From UBA993 sp964485855 (GTDB lineage: Bacteria > Bacillota > Dethiobacteria > DTU022), in assembly GCA_964485855.1 (NCBI GenBank), contig CAZAKI010000007.1:7832-71831 (forward strand): a stretch of 64,000 bases of DNA. Reading direction: 5' to 3'. A program made the position numbers and the translations under genes. The number at the start of each line of letters is the position of its first letter. The first letter of the stretch is position 1. The notes below the pieces were generated by a model. It did no database searches. It was not told where the DNA came from and was given only the letters and a program-made list of their open reading frames with translations. This document shows positions 41,647 through 49,784 of the stretch, in pieces.

Positions 41647-42642
41647 ATGTTTCAAGTCTGTAATAAGTATTTCTATCTTAAGGTTATCCTGATTCTGTTT
41701 ATACTGTTCGTATTGCTGTCGATTAGCTGCTCGGTGGCAGGACCGGACAAACTTGAACCGGTAACAGTGCTTCTTGACTGGACCCCGAATACCAACTTCA
41801 GCGGGATCTATGCCGCTATCGAGCAAGGTTATTACCGTGAAGAAGGTCTGACCGTTGAACTGATTGAGGCCCCGGGCAGTGTCATCCAGATGATAGGAAC
41901 TGACAAGGCTTCATTCGGATTCAGCTTCCAGGAAGAGGTTACTTTTGCCCGCCTGGCCGGGATCCCGATTGTGTCTCTCGCTGCTGTCATCCAACATAAC
42001 AGTTCCGGTTTTATTTCGTTAAAGGAACGCGGTATTAATAGTCCTGCTGATTTTGAAGGTAAAAGATACGGCGGCTGGGGTTCTCCGGTTGAAGAAGCAA
42101 CAATCAGGGCTCTGATGGAGCTTTACAATGCTGACTTCAGCCAGGTTGAGATGATCACCACCGGAGAAGTGGATCAACTGATCGTTATTGAGAGAGAAGC
42201 TGACTTTGCCTGGATCTTCTACGGCTGGACCGGTATCGAGGCAGAAATTAAGGGAATGGATATTAGCTTTATCACCCTGCGCGAAGAAAACCCGGCGCTC
42301 GACTACTACACACCGGTTATAATCAGCAATGAAAAACTTATTCAAACCAACCCCAACCTGGCCGAACGCTTTATGCGGGCTACGGCCCGCGGCTACCAGT
42401 TTGCCATTAATAATCCGGAAGAGGCAGCCCGTATTCTGCTCAAAGCGGTGCCTGAACTTAACCCGGAACTAGTTAAGGCAAGCCAGAAATGGCTGGCCGA
42501 CCGCTATCAAGCCGAAGCTGACTCCTGGGGAATACAGGATTTAGCAATCTGGGAAAATTATGGACGTTGGCTGTTTAACAACGGTTTAATTGAAGAAATA
42601 CCGGAATGGGATAAAGCTTTTACTAATGCTTTTTTGCCATAG
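41647..42642 (+). CDS. thiY: NMT1/THI5-like substrate-binding lipoprotein (ThiY-like)
   Basis: This solute-binding protein (about 331 residues) has an N-terminal hydrophobic segment ending LLSISC, a plausible lipoprotein cleavage site. The mature part begins PVTVLLDWTPNTNFSGIYAAI then EQGYYREEGL, the typical NMT1/THI5 fold start. Bacterial ThiY binds formylaminopyrimidine, a thiamine salvage compound; whether this protein prefers that or another pyrimidine is unknown. I chose the ATG at 41647 (GAGAGG 9 nt upstream); a GTG at 41638 overlapping the permease stop is possible. Confidence 0.9.
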   Translation: MFQVCNKYFYLKVILILFILFVLLSISCSVAGPDKLEPVTVLLDWTPNTNFSGIYAAIEQGYYREEGLTVELIEAPGSVIQMIGTDKASFGFSFQEEVTFARLAGIPIVSLAAVIQHNSSGFISLKERGINSPADFEGKRYGGWGSPVEEATIRALMELYNADFSQVEMITTGEVDQLIVIEREADFAWIFYGWTGIEAEIKGMDISFITLREENPALDYYTPVIISNEKLIQTNPNLAERFMRATARGYQFAINNPEEAARILLKAVPELNPELVKASQKWLADRYQAEADSWGIQDLAIWENYGRWLFNNGLIEEIPEWDKAFTNAFLP

Positions 42643-42672
42643 ATTTTTAACACTGAAAGAGTAGTGAGATCG

Positions 42673-43455
42673 ATGAACAGGCTAGTTTTAGAAAATATTT
42701 ACTCAACCTATTACTCGGGCCAGAAATTGCTGCCTGTGCTCGAAGGGTTATCCCTACAGGTCGGGGCCGGGGAATTTGTCAGCGTGCTCGGCCCTAGCGG
42801 CTCAGGTAAGAGCACCATTCTTAAGCATGCTGCCGGTTTGCTTAAACCCGACCAGGGAGTAGTCTATCTTGAAGGAAATGAAATAACCGGTCAGCCGCAG
42901 CAGGTTAGTTATATGCCCCAGCAGGATCTGCTTTTCCCCTGGAAAACTTTACAGGAAAATGCCGCTCTCCCGCTTTTAGCCGCCGGCTTGAGCAAAAAAG
43001 AAGCCCTGGCCCGGGTCGAAAAACTGCTGCCTGATTTCGGTCTTTCGGGCTTTGCCGCTTATTACCCTCACCAGCTTTCCGGGGGCATGCGCCAGCGAGC
43101 GGCCCTGCTACGAACCATCATGGTAGAAAGCAAGCTGATGCTGCTCGATGAACCATTTGCCGCTTTAGATGCCTTAACCAGGGAAAGCCTGCAGGATTGG
43201 CTATTAAAAATCTGGTCACACTTTCGACGCTCGGTCCTGTTCGTAACACACAGCATCGATGAAGCAATCTACCTTTCTGATCGGATTTTTGTCATTACAG
43301 ATAGACCCGGACGGATTAAACTTGAGCAAAATATTGACCTGCTGCGGCCCAGGATGCGCAAGGTTGTAACCACAGCTGAATATACTCTCTATAAAAAGCT
43401 GCTGATTGATGCCCTGAGCAACAATCGTAGTGGTGATGCTCACGGTAGCGGTTGA
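42673..43455 (+). CDS. thiZ: ABC transporter ATP-binding protein (ThiZ-like)
   Basis: This 260-residue ATPase of the nitrate/sulfonate/taurine type contains Walker A GPSGSGKST, the Q-loop MPQQDLL, signature LSGGMRQR, Walker B LMLLDEPFAALD and the switch His in VTHSIDEA. The start is the ATG at 42673; an in-frame GTG sits 9 bases upstream. Last gene of the TPP-controlled operon, it converges on thiN with 20 bp between stops. Confidence 0.9.
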   Translation: MNRLVLENIYSTYYSGQKLLPVLEGLSLQVGAGEFVSVLGPSGSGKSTILKHAAGLLKPDQGVVYLEGNEITGQPQQVSYMPQQDLLFPWKTLQENAALPLLAAGLSKKEALARVEKLLPDFGLSGFAAYYPHQLSGGMRQRAALLRTIMVESKLMLLDEPFAALDALTRESLQDWLLKIWSHFRRSVLFVTHSIDEAIYLSDRIFVITDRPGRIKLEQNIDLLRPRMRKVVTTAEYTLYKKLLIDALSNNRSGDAHGSG

Positions 43456-43475
43456 GTAATTCGAAGAAAATGCTC

Positions 43476-44150
43476 TCAGCTGTTTCTAGTCTTGATCACT
43501 ATTAACATTCCCCGGGAAATAGAAACGGAAAAGTAGTTAGAAATCAGTTCGTTGCTTAACCCTCTTGACGATGAAAAAAAGAGTGAACCGTTATTTAGGC
43601 CATATTTTAATCCTTCTGTATTTATCCCTTCAACCTTGTCGGTCAGCGGAAAAAGGGAAACATAGTCTCCGGGTTGACCTTCCAATCTGATTTTATCCTG
43701 AGCTGTCTCACCCTGCAGCATAAAAAGATCCTGGCAATGATCAATTATCCTGGCTGGAATACCGGCAACCAGCGGTAGTTTAAGCAGCATTAAGTTAAAG
43801 ATGCTGTGATCGAACCTGCAGCCGCCGAGAGCTCCGACAATGACGATTTCCGCCGGCTTGAGCTTTACGGCATATGCAACAGCAAGCTCCAGATCGGACT
43901 GATCCTTTTCAGCCGGATATTTAATTACTTCTGTTTTTCCAGCACTAATCGAATTGATCAGTTCAGAATCAACCGAATCAAGATCGCCGATGATTGAATG
44001 CGGGATCAACCCTAAAGTTTTGGCATGATCAGTGCCACCGTCCGCACAGATGATATAATCATCTTCCCGGAGCATTTTGCGGTAGAAACCCGGGGTTTTC
44101 AGGTCGCCGTTAGCGATAATGACAACCCTCTTAAAATCTAAAGTTTCCAC
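43476..44150 (-). CDS. thiN: Thiamine pyrophosphokinase
   Basis: A 224-residue enzyme converting thiamine to TPP. Diagnostic segments: ICADGGTDHAKTLGLIPHSI, GDLDSV, KDQSDLELAVAYA and GALGGCRFDHSIFNLMLL. The start is a GTG preceded by GAGGAG at 6 nt. It converges on the TPP-riboswitch operon, giving a compact thiamine salvage locus. It probably shares a transcript with the micro-gene at 44170-44292. Confidence 0.93.
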   Translation of the reverse strand: METLDFKRVVIIANGDLKTPGFYRKMLREDDYIICADGGTDHAKTLGLIPHSIIGDLDSVDSELINSISAGKTEVIKYPAEKDQSDLELAVAYAVKLKPAEIVIVGALGGCRFDHSIFNLMLLKLPLVAGIPARIIDHCQDLFMLQGETAQDKIRLEGQPGDYVSLFPLTDKVEGINTEGLKYGLNNGSLFFSSSRGLSNELISNYFSVSISRGMLIVIKTRNS

Positions 44151-44169
44151 TTCTGTCTCCTCGTAAAGC

Positions 44170-44292
44170 TCATTTAATCAGGTTAACCAGGTAACTGATC
44201 GCCTGGTAAAGTCCAAATACTGCTGCCAGCAGTAGATACATCTTCATTCAGGGCGATAATCGTTTGTACCATGGCTCTTTTACATCGCTCAT
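44170..44292 (-). CDS. Micro-gene with in-frame TGA: two coupled tiny ORFs or a candidate small selenoprotein
   Basis: A single reading frame starts at ATG 44292 behind a strong AGGAGAGGG site and encodes MSDVKEPWYKRLSP, then TGA (44248-44250), then MKMYLLLAAVFGLY and QAISYLVNLIK before a second TGA. The second part is one hydrophobic helix. Option one is two overlapping tiny ORFs coupled at TGAATG. Option two is readthrough as selenocysteine: 13 nt after the TGA an uninterrupted hairpin (UACUGC/GCAGUA, loop UGGCA) fits SECIS spacing. Option three is a nonsense mutation. I do not recognise a family. It lies 19 bp upstream of thiN behind its own promoter. Confidence 0.45.
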
Positions 44293-44337
44293 GAAACCCT
44301 CTCCTCGATTCTGTTAATAATTGCTTTCTTAAGCTTC

Positions 44338-44366
44338 ATTCTACCTGGTCATGCTGCATCTAACAA
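44338..44366 (-). promoter_or_regulatory. Promoter of the micro-gene/thiN unit
   Basis: On the minus strand TTGTTA and TAGAAT are separated by 17 bp; the -10 box ends about 45 bp before the micro-gene start codon. The rest of the 44151-44572 interval holds no other feature I can support. Confidence 0.5.
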
Positions 44367-44572
44367 CCGCCAAAAATGCTGATTGTCATTCGATCTGGTC
44401 TGAAAATCTGAGCGATGAGCAGCTAATCGAGAGAGTTAGGCTGATCAATTCATTCATGGAACCGGCAGATCGAGGACAGTATAGAAAACAGGAGCAAAGT
44501 ATAAAAGACTGCCGGCGCTTTAACCTGCAGTCGGAGCTTTGACCTTCAGGCAATTGCGAGCCCGTCAACCGG

Positions 44573-45739
44573 CTAGAGAGCGGCAAAAAAGCGCTCCAGG
44601 CGGTAGAGGCCTTCCTTTAAGATCTCGGTAGAGCAGGCATAAGAAATACGCAGGTAACCTTCGGCTCCCTGGCCAAAATCGATGCCCGGGGTGAGCGCCA
44701 CTCCGGTTTCTTCCAGTATCCGCAGCGCGAAGGCATAGGAATCATCGGTGTATTTTTTTACGTTGGCCATCATATAAAAAGCGCCATCCGGGATTTTAGC
44801 CGGAGCAATGCCGATCTTCTGCAAGTTATCATATAGGTAGAGTCGACGTTCATTGTATTCGCTAAAACGGTTGTCTAAAACATCCGGGGGTTCACGCAGA
44901 GCAGCAATTCCGGCCGCCTGGGTAAAAGAGCAGGCACAGATGAAGAGATTTTGCTGCAGTTTTTGCATGTTACGAACCAGATCTTCGGGGGCAATCAGAT
45001 AGCCTAAACGCCAGCCGGTCATAATGTTGCGTTTTGAAAAACCGTTGATCACAATAGCCCGGTTGGTAAATTCGAGAATCGTGTGGTCTTGCCCTGTATA
45101 ATTTAATCCATGATAAATTTCATCAGCAAGAATATATGGTCCTAAAGCGGATAAAGCTGCCAAGTCCTCGGCTTCAAGCACCGCTCCGGTCGGGTTAGCG
45201 GGAGAATTAACTAAAATCCCCTTCACCTTTGGACCAAGTTTCTTTTCAACTTCGCTTGCCTGCAGTTTAAAACCATCTTCTTCCCTTACCGGAACGAGCA
45301 GCGGTTCAGCACCGATGTAACAAACAAAATTAGGATAGCAGGCATAATAGGGATCAGCCATGACCATCTGCTCGCCTTCACTTAAAAGGGCCGAAAACGC
45401 CAGCAACATCGCCGGGGATGAACCCGAGGTAACGATGACCTGTTCTGGTTCAATTTTTACCCCGTAAGTCCTTTTATAATAAGCTGCTACTTCAGTTCTC
45501 AGTTCTGGTTTACCAAGGCTATGGGTGTAGCCGGTATCGTTATTACGCACCGCTTCAATCAAAGCTGCTTTAATTGGCGCCGGGGTATTCCCACCCGGTT
45601 CTCCCACTTCCAGATGCACAATATTGCGCCCGGCTGCCTCAAGCTGCTGCGCCTTTTCCAGGATCTCCATCGCCAGGAACGGTTTAACCTGGCAAACTCG
45701 AGATGGTAATTTAATGTTGTTAAGCTCCGAACCGTTCAT
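44573..45739 (-). CDS. Class I/II pyridoxal-phosphate aminotransferase
   Basis: The fold-type I aminotransferase (388 residues) has the substrate and PLP motifs LEVGEPGGNTP, TSGSSPAMLLAF, NSPANPTGAVL, LADEIYHGL and the PLP lysine in NGFSKRNIMTGWRLGYL. It is close to the aspartate/aromatic aminotransferase family, but the donor and acceptor are uncertain. GGGAG lies 13 nt upstream of the ATG. It follows the CBS-domain gene by 20 bp. Confidence 0.9.
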   Translation of the reverse strand: MNGSELNNIKLPSRVCQVKPFLAMEILEKAQQLEAAGRNIVHLEVGEPGGNTPAPIKAALIEAVRNNDTGYTHSLGKPELRTEVAAYYKRTYGVKIEPEQVIVTSGSSPAMLLAFSALLSEGEQMVMADPYYACYPNFVCYIGAEPLLVPVREEDGFKLQASEVEKKLGPKVKGILVNSPANPTGAVLEAEDLAALSALGPYILADEIYHGLNYTGQDHTILEFTNRAIVINGFSKRNIMTGWRLGYLIAPEDLVRNMQKLQQNLFICACSFTQAAGIAALREPPDVLDNRFSEYNERRLYLYDNLQKIGIAPAKIPDGAFYMMANVKKYTDDSYAFALRILEETGVALTPGIDFGQGAEGYLRISYACSTEILKEGLYRLERFFAAL

Positions 45740-45759
45740 TATTCTGCTTCAACTCCCTG

Positions 45760-46188
45760 TCAGTGCTTGGCGCCATCAAGTTCTTGCTCTCGGATCAGTT
45801 CGGCGCAGTATTCAATAATTTCACGCCGCCTGACGATCCCGATAAATACATCCTGATCATCTACAACCGGCACAAAATTCTGCTCGCTGGCTAATGTTAG
45901 CAAGTCCACGATACGAGAGTCGATCCGTACCGGCTTGTTAACCGTGCGGGACGCAATCTCCTCTAAAGTATTTTTCTCCAAATCGGCCAGATTCATGCCC
46001 GGATTGCTTTTCAGTTTCCAGAGCAAGTCACCCTCGGTAATCGTTCCGGCATAGCGACCAGACTCGTCAACCAGCGGAACCGCTGTATAGCTATGCCGTT
46101 CCATCCTTTCCAAAGCCTGTCGTAAAGTTGTTTTCGTAGTCAGGCAGACAACTTCTTTTTTGGGAATCAGGAAAAATGCAACATTCAT
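45760..46188 (-). CDS. CBS-domain pair protein
   Basis: About 142 residues consisting almost entirely of two CBS domains (TLRQALERMERHSYTAVPLVDESGRYAGTIT-like first copy and VDLLTLASEQNFVPVVDDQD-like second copy). Such pairs bind adenine nucleotides and sense energy state. No catalytic domain is attached. It lies between the GNAT and aminotransferase genes; which protein it controls is unknown. Confidence 0.85.
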   Translation of the reverse strand: MNVAFFLIPKKEVVCLTTKTTLRQALERMERHSYTAVPLVDESGRYAGTITEGDLLWKLKSNPGMNLADLEKNTLEEIASRTVNKPVRIDSRIVDLLTLASEQNFVPVVDDQDVFIGIVRRREIIEYCAELIREQELDGAKH

Positions 46189-46197
46189 GATCAATCA

Positions 46198-46593
46198 TTA
46201 CCCTTCTTCATTGTCTATCAGGCCACCACTGATTATTCTAAAACCGGCTTTTCGATAAAATGGCGCCAGCTCCGGTTCAAAAAGCACATTGACCGTCTTG
46301 ATCTGATCTTTTTTAATAATGGCAGTGATCATTTTCAGTAGTTCCAAGCCAATCCCCCGTCCCTGGTACCGAGGGTCAACAACCAAGCTGCGGATCAAAG
46401 CATCGTCTACTCCATCACTTAGGACATCGACAAAACCTACTAATCTATGCTGATCAAAACAGCCGGCAGTTAAATAAGTACAACCCACTATTTGCTTGAG
46501 TTTTTCTCTACGGGCATCCCAACCGACTGTTTTTCGAAGATCAGCCAGCTGCCCGGCATCGATTGTGGGATTAATGACAAATTCCAGGGGCAC
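46198..46593 (-). CDS. GNAT-family N-acetyltransferase
   Basis: This 131-residue protein has the acetyl-CoA binding motif VVDPRYQGRGIGLELLKMI and a C-terminal FYRKAGFRI. The start is a GTG with AGGTGAG just upstream. Substrate unknown. It is 9 bp before the CBS-domain gene. Confidence 0.85.
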   Translation of the reverse strand: MPLEFVINPTIDAGQLADLRKTVGWDARREKLKQIVGCTYLTAGCFDQHRLVGFVDVLSDGVDDALIRSLVVDPRYQGRGIGLELLKMITAIIKKDQIKTVNVLFEPELAPFYRKAGFRIISGGLIDNEEG

Positions 46594-46662
46594 AATCTCA
46601 CCTCAAGTTGATATTTTCTCAGACTGTATAACAATATATGCCTATAACTAACAATGCTGCTG

Positions 46663-46839
46663 CTAACCTTTGTTCCGCTGGGCTAAAATATACATATACA
46701 CTATTACCGCTGCCACTATTAGGAATAGGACGGTGGAATAAAGATCAATTTCGATCCGACCTGATGTAAAAATTAGGTAAAAGCCTAAAATAAACAAGGC
46801 TATTAACAGGGCAACCACAAGCCATTTCTTTAGATTCAA
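46663..46839 (-). CDS. Small two-helix membrane protein
   Basis: This 58-residue frame starts at TTG, 8 nt after AGGAGG, and encodes MNLKKWLVVALLIALFILG followed by a short polar turn (SGRIEIDLYS), a second hydrophobic helix and the basic end LAQRNKG. The clean ribosome site and two balanced transmembrane segments support a real gene. No family recognised. It occupies most of the gap between the GNAT and sirtuin genes. Confidence 0.6.
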   Translation of the reverse strand: MNLKKWLVVALLIALFILGFYLIFTSGRIEIDLYSTVLFLIVAAVIVYMYILAQRNKG

Positions 46840-46915
46840 TAGATATTCCTCCCTACTAATAAGTAATAAAATATTGAAACGCTAACGGCATTCCTGGCTT
46901 ATCTTTGATCTTCAA

Positions 46916-47671
46916 TTACCCTGCTTGATGCTCCAGAACATGCAGCAGGTCGCTTAAAGCTTTACTGCTGTTTTCGCGCACCACTACTTCAGCCTGATGA
47001 TCGTAGCTAGTCGGTTGTTGATTGATAATTGCCATCTTCCTGGCCAGACGGGGCAGATCGGCAACCGGGTAGACGATAAGGCTGCTGCCGACAACCAGCA
47101 TGAAATCACATTCAGACTGCAATTTGTGCTGTAATTCAAAAAAGAATGTGGGCATGGGATCACCAAATAGAACCACTTCCGGTCTCAGTACGCTATAACA
47201 GTTATGGCAGATCGGTGGAATTCGTTTTAACTCGACCTGCTGCACCAGCTCTTCAAATGGATATTTCTTTTTACAACCCTGACAGTAGCCTGTACGCAGG
47301 TGGCCATGTACCTCCCAGACTTGCTTCGAGCCGGCTTTAACATGCAGACCATCAATGTTTTGGGTCACCAAACCTTTTAAATAACCGAGTGCTTCGAGCC
47401 TGGCCAAAACCCTGTGTCCTTCGTTTGGTTCAGCCATTGTTATTTTCGAAAAACGGCTGAACCCAGCTTCATAGAACAAGCGAGGATCATTTTTCAAGAC
47501 CTCAACCGAAGAAACGGCAATCGGGTCAACTTTTTCCCACAAACCAGTCCCTGGAGAGCGAAAATCCGGTATTCCGCTATCCGTGCTGATTCCTGCTCCG
47601 GTTAAAACATAAAAGCGCTGATTAGTCCTAATCAGCTCCGCCAGTTTAGTGATCAGTTCTTCGTAACTCAG
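46916..47671 (-). CDS. Sir2-family NAD-dependent protein deacylase
   Basis: This sirtuin of about 251 residues removes acyl groups from lysine using NAD. Motifs: GAGISTDSGIPDFRSPG, TQNIDGLHVKAG, the catalytic His in VHGHL, and zinc cysteines CQGC and CHNC. The start is uncertain: GGGGGAGGG lies 7 nt before a CTG at 47671; upstream in-frame GTG (47704) and ATG (47764) lie inside the preceding HAD gene and lack a good site. Nearby GNAT and aminotransferase genes suggest, but do not show, a link to protein acetylation. Confidence 0.9.
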   Translation of the reverse strand: MSYEELITKLAELIRTNQRFYVLTGAGISTDSGIPDFRSPGTGLWEKVDPIAVSSVEVLKNDPRLFYEAGFSRFSKITMAEPNEGHRVLARLEALGYLKGLVTQNIDGLHVKAGSKQVWEVHGHLRTGYCQGCKKKYPFEELVQQVELKRIPPICHNCYSVLRPEVVLFGDPMPTFFFELQHKLQSECDFMLVVGSSLIVYPVADLPRLARKMAIINQQPTSYDHQAEVVVRENSSKALSDLLHVLEHQAG

Positions 47672-47690
47672 TGCGAACCCTCCCCCTAAA

Positions 47691-48401
47691 CTAAAGTTTT
47701 GCACCGCTGCCCAGGGGACAGCAGAGCGCCGCTTTACTTCGATCAGATAATAAAGGTTCTTCAATCTTCATAATATCGTAAAAATCATCCCAGAGCGAAT
47801 AATTAAGGCTATTTTCGACACATGAAACGGCAAGCTCTTCCCGGGCAAAAATACAGTCTGACCAGGATGCGCCGAACCGATCGTTACTGCCATCGCCGAT
47901 ATAGACAACCGGTCGGCCTTCAGCTTTTTGCTGCACAACAATCCTTGCCTTACAATTGCCGCAAACCATACAGGTCGAGTGCGCATGAGGATTGCTGATT
48001 TCCAGAAGGCCTTTACTATTTAGAAAGGTGTCATTGCGGTAAATCAGATTGACTTTACTGAGCAGCCGGAAACGCTCGAGGATCGGTTCGATGTAAAAAC
48101 CAAGGCCATCGCTGGCAATAATCACCAGATGATTCAAGTCTCGCGCTTTTTGCAAAAAGGTTTCAAAACCCGGTCGTATTTCAGCCCACTCAAATGCTTT
48201 ATTCTTTAGTTTATCCAGATCAACGGGCAGTAGTGCTACTTCAGCCTGCAGCCAGCTTTTTATCGGTATTTGTTTTGCCTGGTAACTTTTATCAATCTCC
48301 ATAAATTGGGATCCGCCAAAAAAAAGCCCCAGCTCGGTAGTAATGTCCCTGGTGGTAACTGTGCCGTCAAAATCAATCACATAAGCTGTCTCCGCTTCCA
48401 T
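47691..48401 (-). CDS. HAD-superfamily phosphatase, MtnX/phosphoserine phosphatase-like
   Basis: The 236-residue protein carries DFDGTVTTRDITTEL (motif I), LVIIASDGLGFYI (II) and VVYIGDGSNDRFGA (IV), the pattern of the MtnX/SerB branch. A CMVCGNCKA segment in the cap could bind zinc. GGAGG lies 5 nt before the ATG. MtnX acts in methionine salvage, but no other salvage gene is nearby, so the substrate is open. Confidence 0.83.
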   Translation of the reverse strand: MEAETAYVIDFDGTVTTRDITTELGLFFGGSQFMEIDKSYQAKQIPIKSWLQAEVALLPVDLDKLKNKAFEWAEIRPGFETFLQKARDLNHLVIIASDGLGFYIEPILERFRLLSKVNLIYRNDTFLNSKGLLEISNPHAHSTCMVCGNCKARIVVQQKAEGRPVVYIGDGSNDRFGASWSDCIFAREELAVSCVENSLNYSLWDDFYDIMKIEEPLLSDRSKAALCCPLGSGAKL

Positions 48402-48437
48402 TAATACCTCCGGATGGTTAGGATATTAGAAAGAACA

Positions 48438-49091
48438 CTAGATAAATAAATTAATAATATCAAGAGGATCGGCCGCTAAAAATCTCGCTCCACTGGCTTT
48501 AAGTTCTTCCTCCGGGCGGAATCCCCAGAGCACTGCGGCAGGGTAAAATCCACCGGCCAGAGCAGTTTTCATGTCGGTGTCGGTATCTCCTACATAAACT
48601 ATCTCAGCAGGATTTAGCTTCATCTTCGCTGCAATCTGCAGGGCACCAGTTGGATCAGGCTTACGAGGCATCTCTGGACCAATGCCGATCACATCAAAAA
48701 AATACCAATCCGTAAGCAGTTTTTCTACGGTTAGTAAGGCAAACTCATGCGGTTTGTTGGAAAAGATCGCTTTGGGTACAACTTTCTGTTCCAAAGAATC
48801 AAGCATCTCCGGTACGCCGGGAAACGGTACAGTATGATCGTTCCAACGCCTACTATATTCTTCTTTCACCTCGTTAACCAGCAAATTAAGATTATTGCCA
48901 GACCAGGCTGCTGCCGGAAAGGTTCTTTCGATAAGCAAATCAATACCGTCCCCGACAAAATACCGATAGGCATCGACCGGATGTCCCGGATAACCCTTTC
49001 TTTCCAGGACGGCATTTACGGACAAGGCCAGATCTTTTAAGGTATCAAGCAAGGTGCCATCGAGATCAAAGATGATCGCTTTAAATTTCAA
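48438..49091 (-). CDS. HAD-superfamily phosphatase, phosphoglycolate phosphatase-like
   Basis: This 217-residue protein has FDLDGTLLDTLKDLA, IFSNKPHEFA, a Lys in PEMPRKPDPTGALQI and VYVGDTDTDMKTALAGG, the complete HAD set with a C1 cap typical of Gph/PGP phosphatases. Phosphoglycolate is the usual substrate but is not proven here. It follows the NuoG-like gene by 18 bp and may be in the same transcript. Confidence 0.88.
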   Translation of the reverse strand: MKFKAIIFDLDGTLLDTLKDLALSVNAVLERKGYPGHPVDAYRYFVGDGIDLLIERTFPAAAWSGNNLNLLVNEVKEEYSRRWNDHTVPFPGVPEMLDSLEQKVVPKAIFSNKPHEFALLTVEKLLTDWYFFDVIGIGPEMPRKPDPTGALQIAAKMKLNPAEIVYVGDTDTDMKTALAGGFYPAAVLWGFRPEEELKASGARFLAADPLDIINLFI

Positions 49092-49109
49092 GAAATAACT
49101 CCTCCCGAA

Positions 49110-49784
49110 TCAAGAGTTTGGATTTGCTTCTTTCTTAATGTCTTTTTTATAGTATAAGGCACCCACCGGGCAGGCATCAACACAGAGTGTGCATTGCGTG
49201 CAGATTGACTCAGCCAGGGGTAGATCTTTAAATGTTGTGACTACGCGGTTTATGCCCCTGTTGGTAAATCCGATTGCCCCGACCTTTGCCTCGACTCGAT
49301 CAGCCCAGATGCACTGGCCGCAAAGCACACAGCGACTGCGATCAAAGGCAAATACTTCCGGGCTGTCGTCAAGTTCAAACTCGCGAACAATTGATTTAAA
49401 CCGTTTCTGCTTCAAGCGAAGGCCGCGTTCCTTGGCAATCAATTGCAGGGCGCAGTTTTTATTGGCCGGGCATTCGCGGCACTTCAAGTTATGATCAGCC
49501 ATGATCAGTTCAAAAGCGGTTTTTACCAGCCGATCAATGCGCGGGCTCCTAGTTCTGACAATCATTCCCTGCTTAACAGTCCTGGTACAGGAAGTTACCG
49601 GGTGATTGATCCCTTCAATTTCAACAAAACAAAGCCTGCAGCTGGCGTTTGGTCTTTCCTCTTCCCGGATTGAGCAGAGGTGGGGAATATAGATACCATT
49701 ATCGAGTGCCGCCCAAAGCAGCTTTTCACCGTTTTTTACCTGCAACTGCTTTTCGTCGATTGTTATCGTAACATAATTACTCAT
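49110..49784 (-). CDS. NuoG/HydA N-terminal-like iron-sulfur protein
   Basis: The 224-residue protein corresponds to the Fe-S N-terminal region of NuoG or [FeFe]-hydrogenase. In order: a [2Fe-2S] plant-type domain (HLCSIREEERPNASCRLCF, TSC), a His-Cys3 [4Fe-4S] site (DHNLKCRECPANKNC), then two ferredoxin sites. The first is CVLCGQCIWAD, where Asp replaces the fourth Cys; the second, CTQCTLCVDACP, is complete. No H-cluster or molybdopterin domain follows. It overlaps the NuoF-like gene by 8 bp and should pass electrons from it to an unlinked catalytic enzyme. Confidence 0.9.
   Translation of the reverse strand: MSNYVTITIDEKQLQVKNGEKLLWAALDNGIYIPHLCSIREEERPNASCRLCFVEIEGINHPVTSCTRTVKQGMIVRTRSPRIDRLVKTAFELIMADHNLKCRECPANKNCALQLIAKERGLRLKQKRFKSIVREFELDDSPEVFAFDRSRCVLCGQCIWADRVEAKVGAIGFTNRGINRVVTTFKDLPLAESICTQCTLCVDACPVGALYYKKDIKKEANPNS

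Noticed and set aside
44351..44542. A 63-codon open frame on the plus strand between thiN and the aminotransferase gene
   Set aside because: No ribosome site, and it overlaps the predicted minus-strand promoter of the micro-gene/thiN unit; amino-acid composition looks random.
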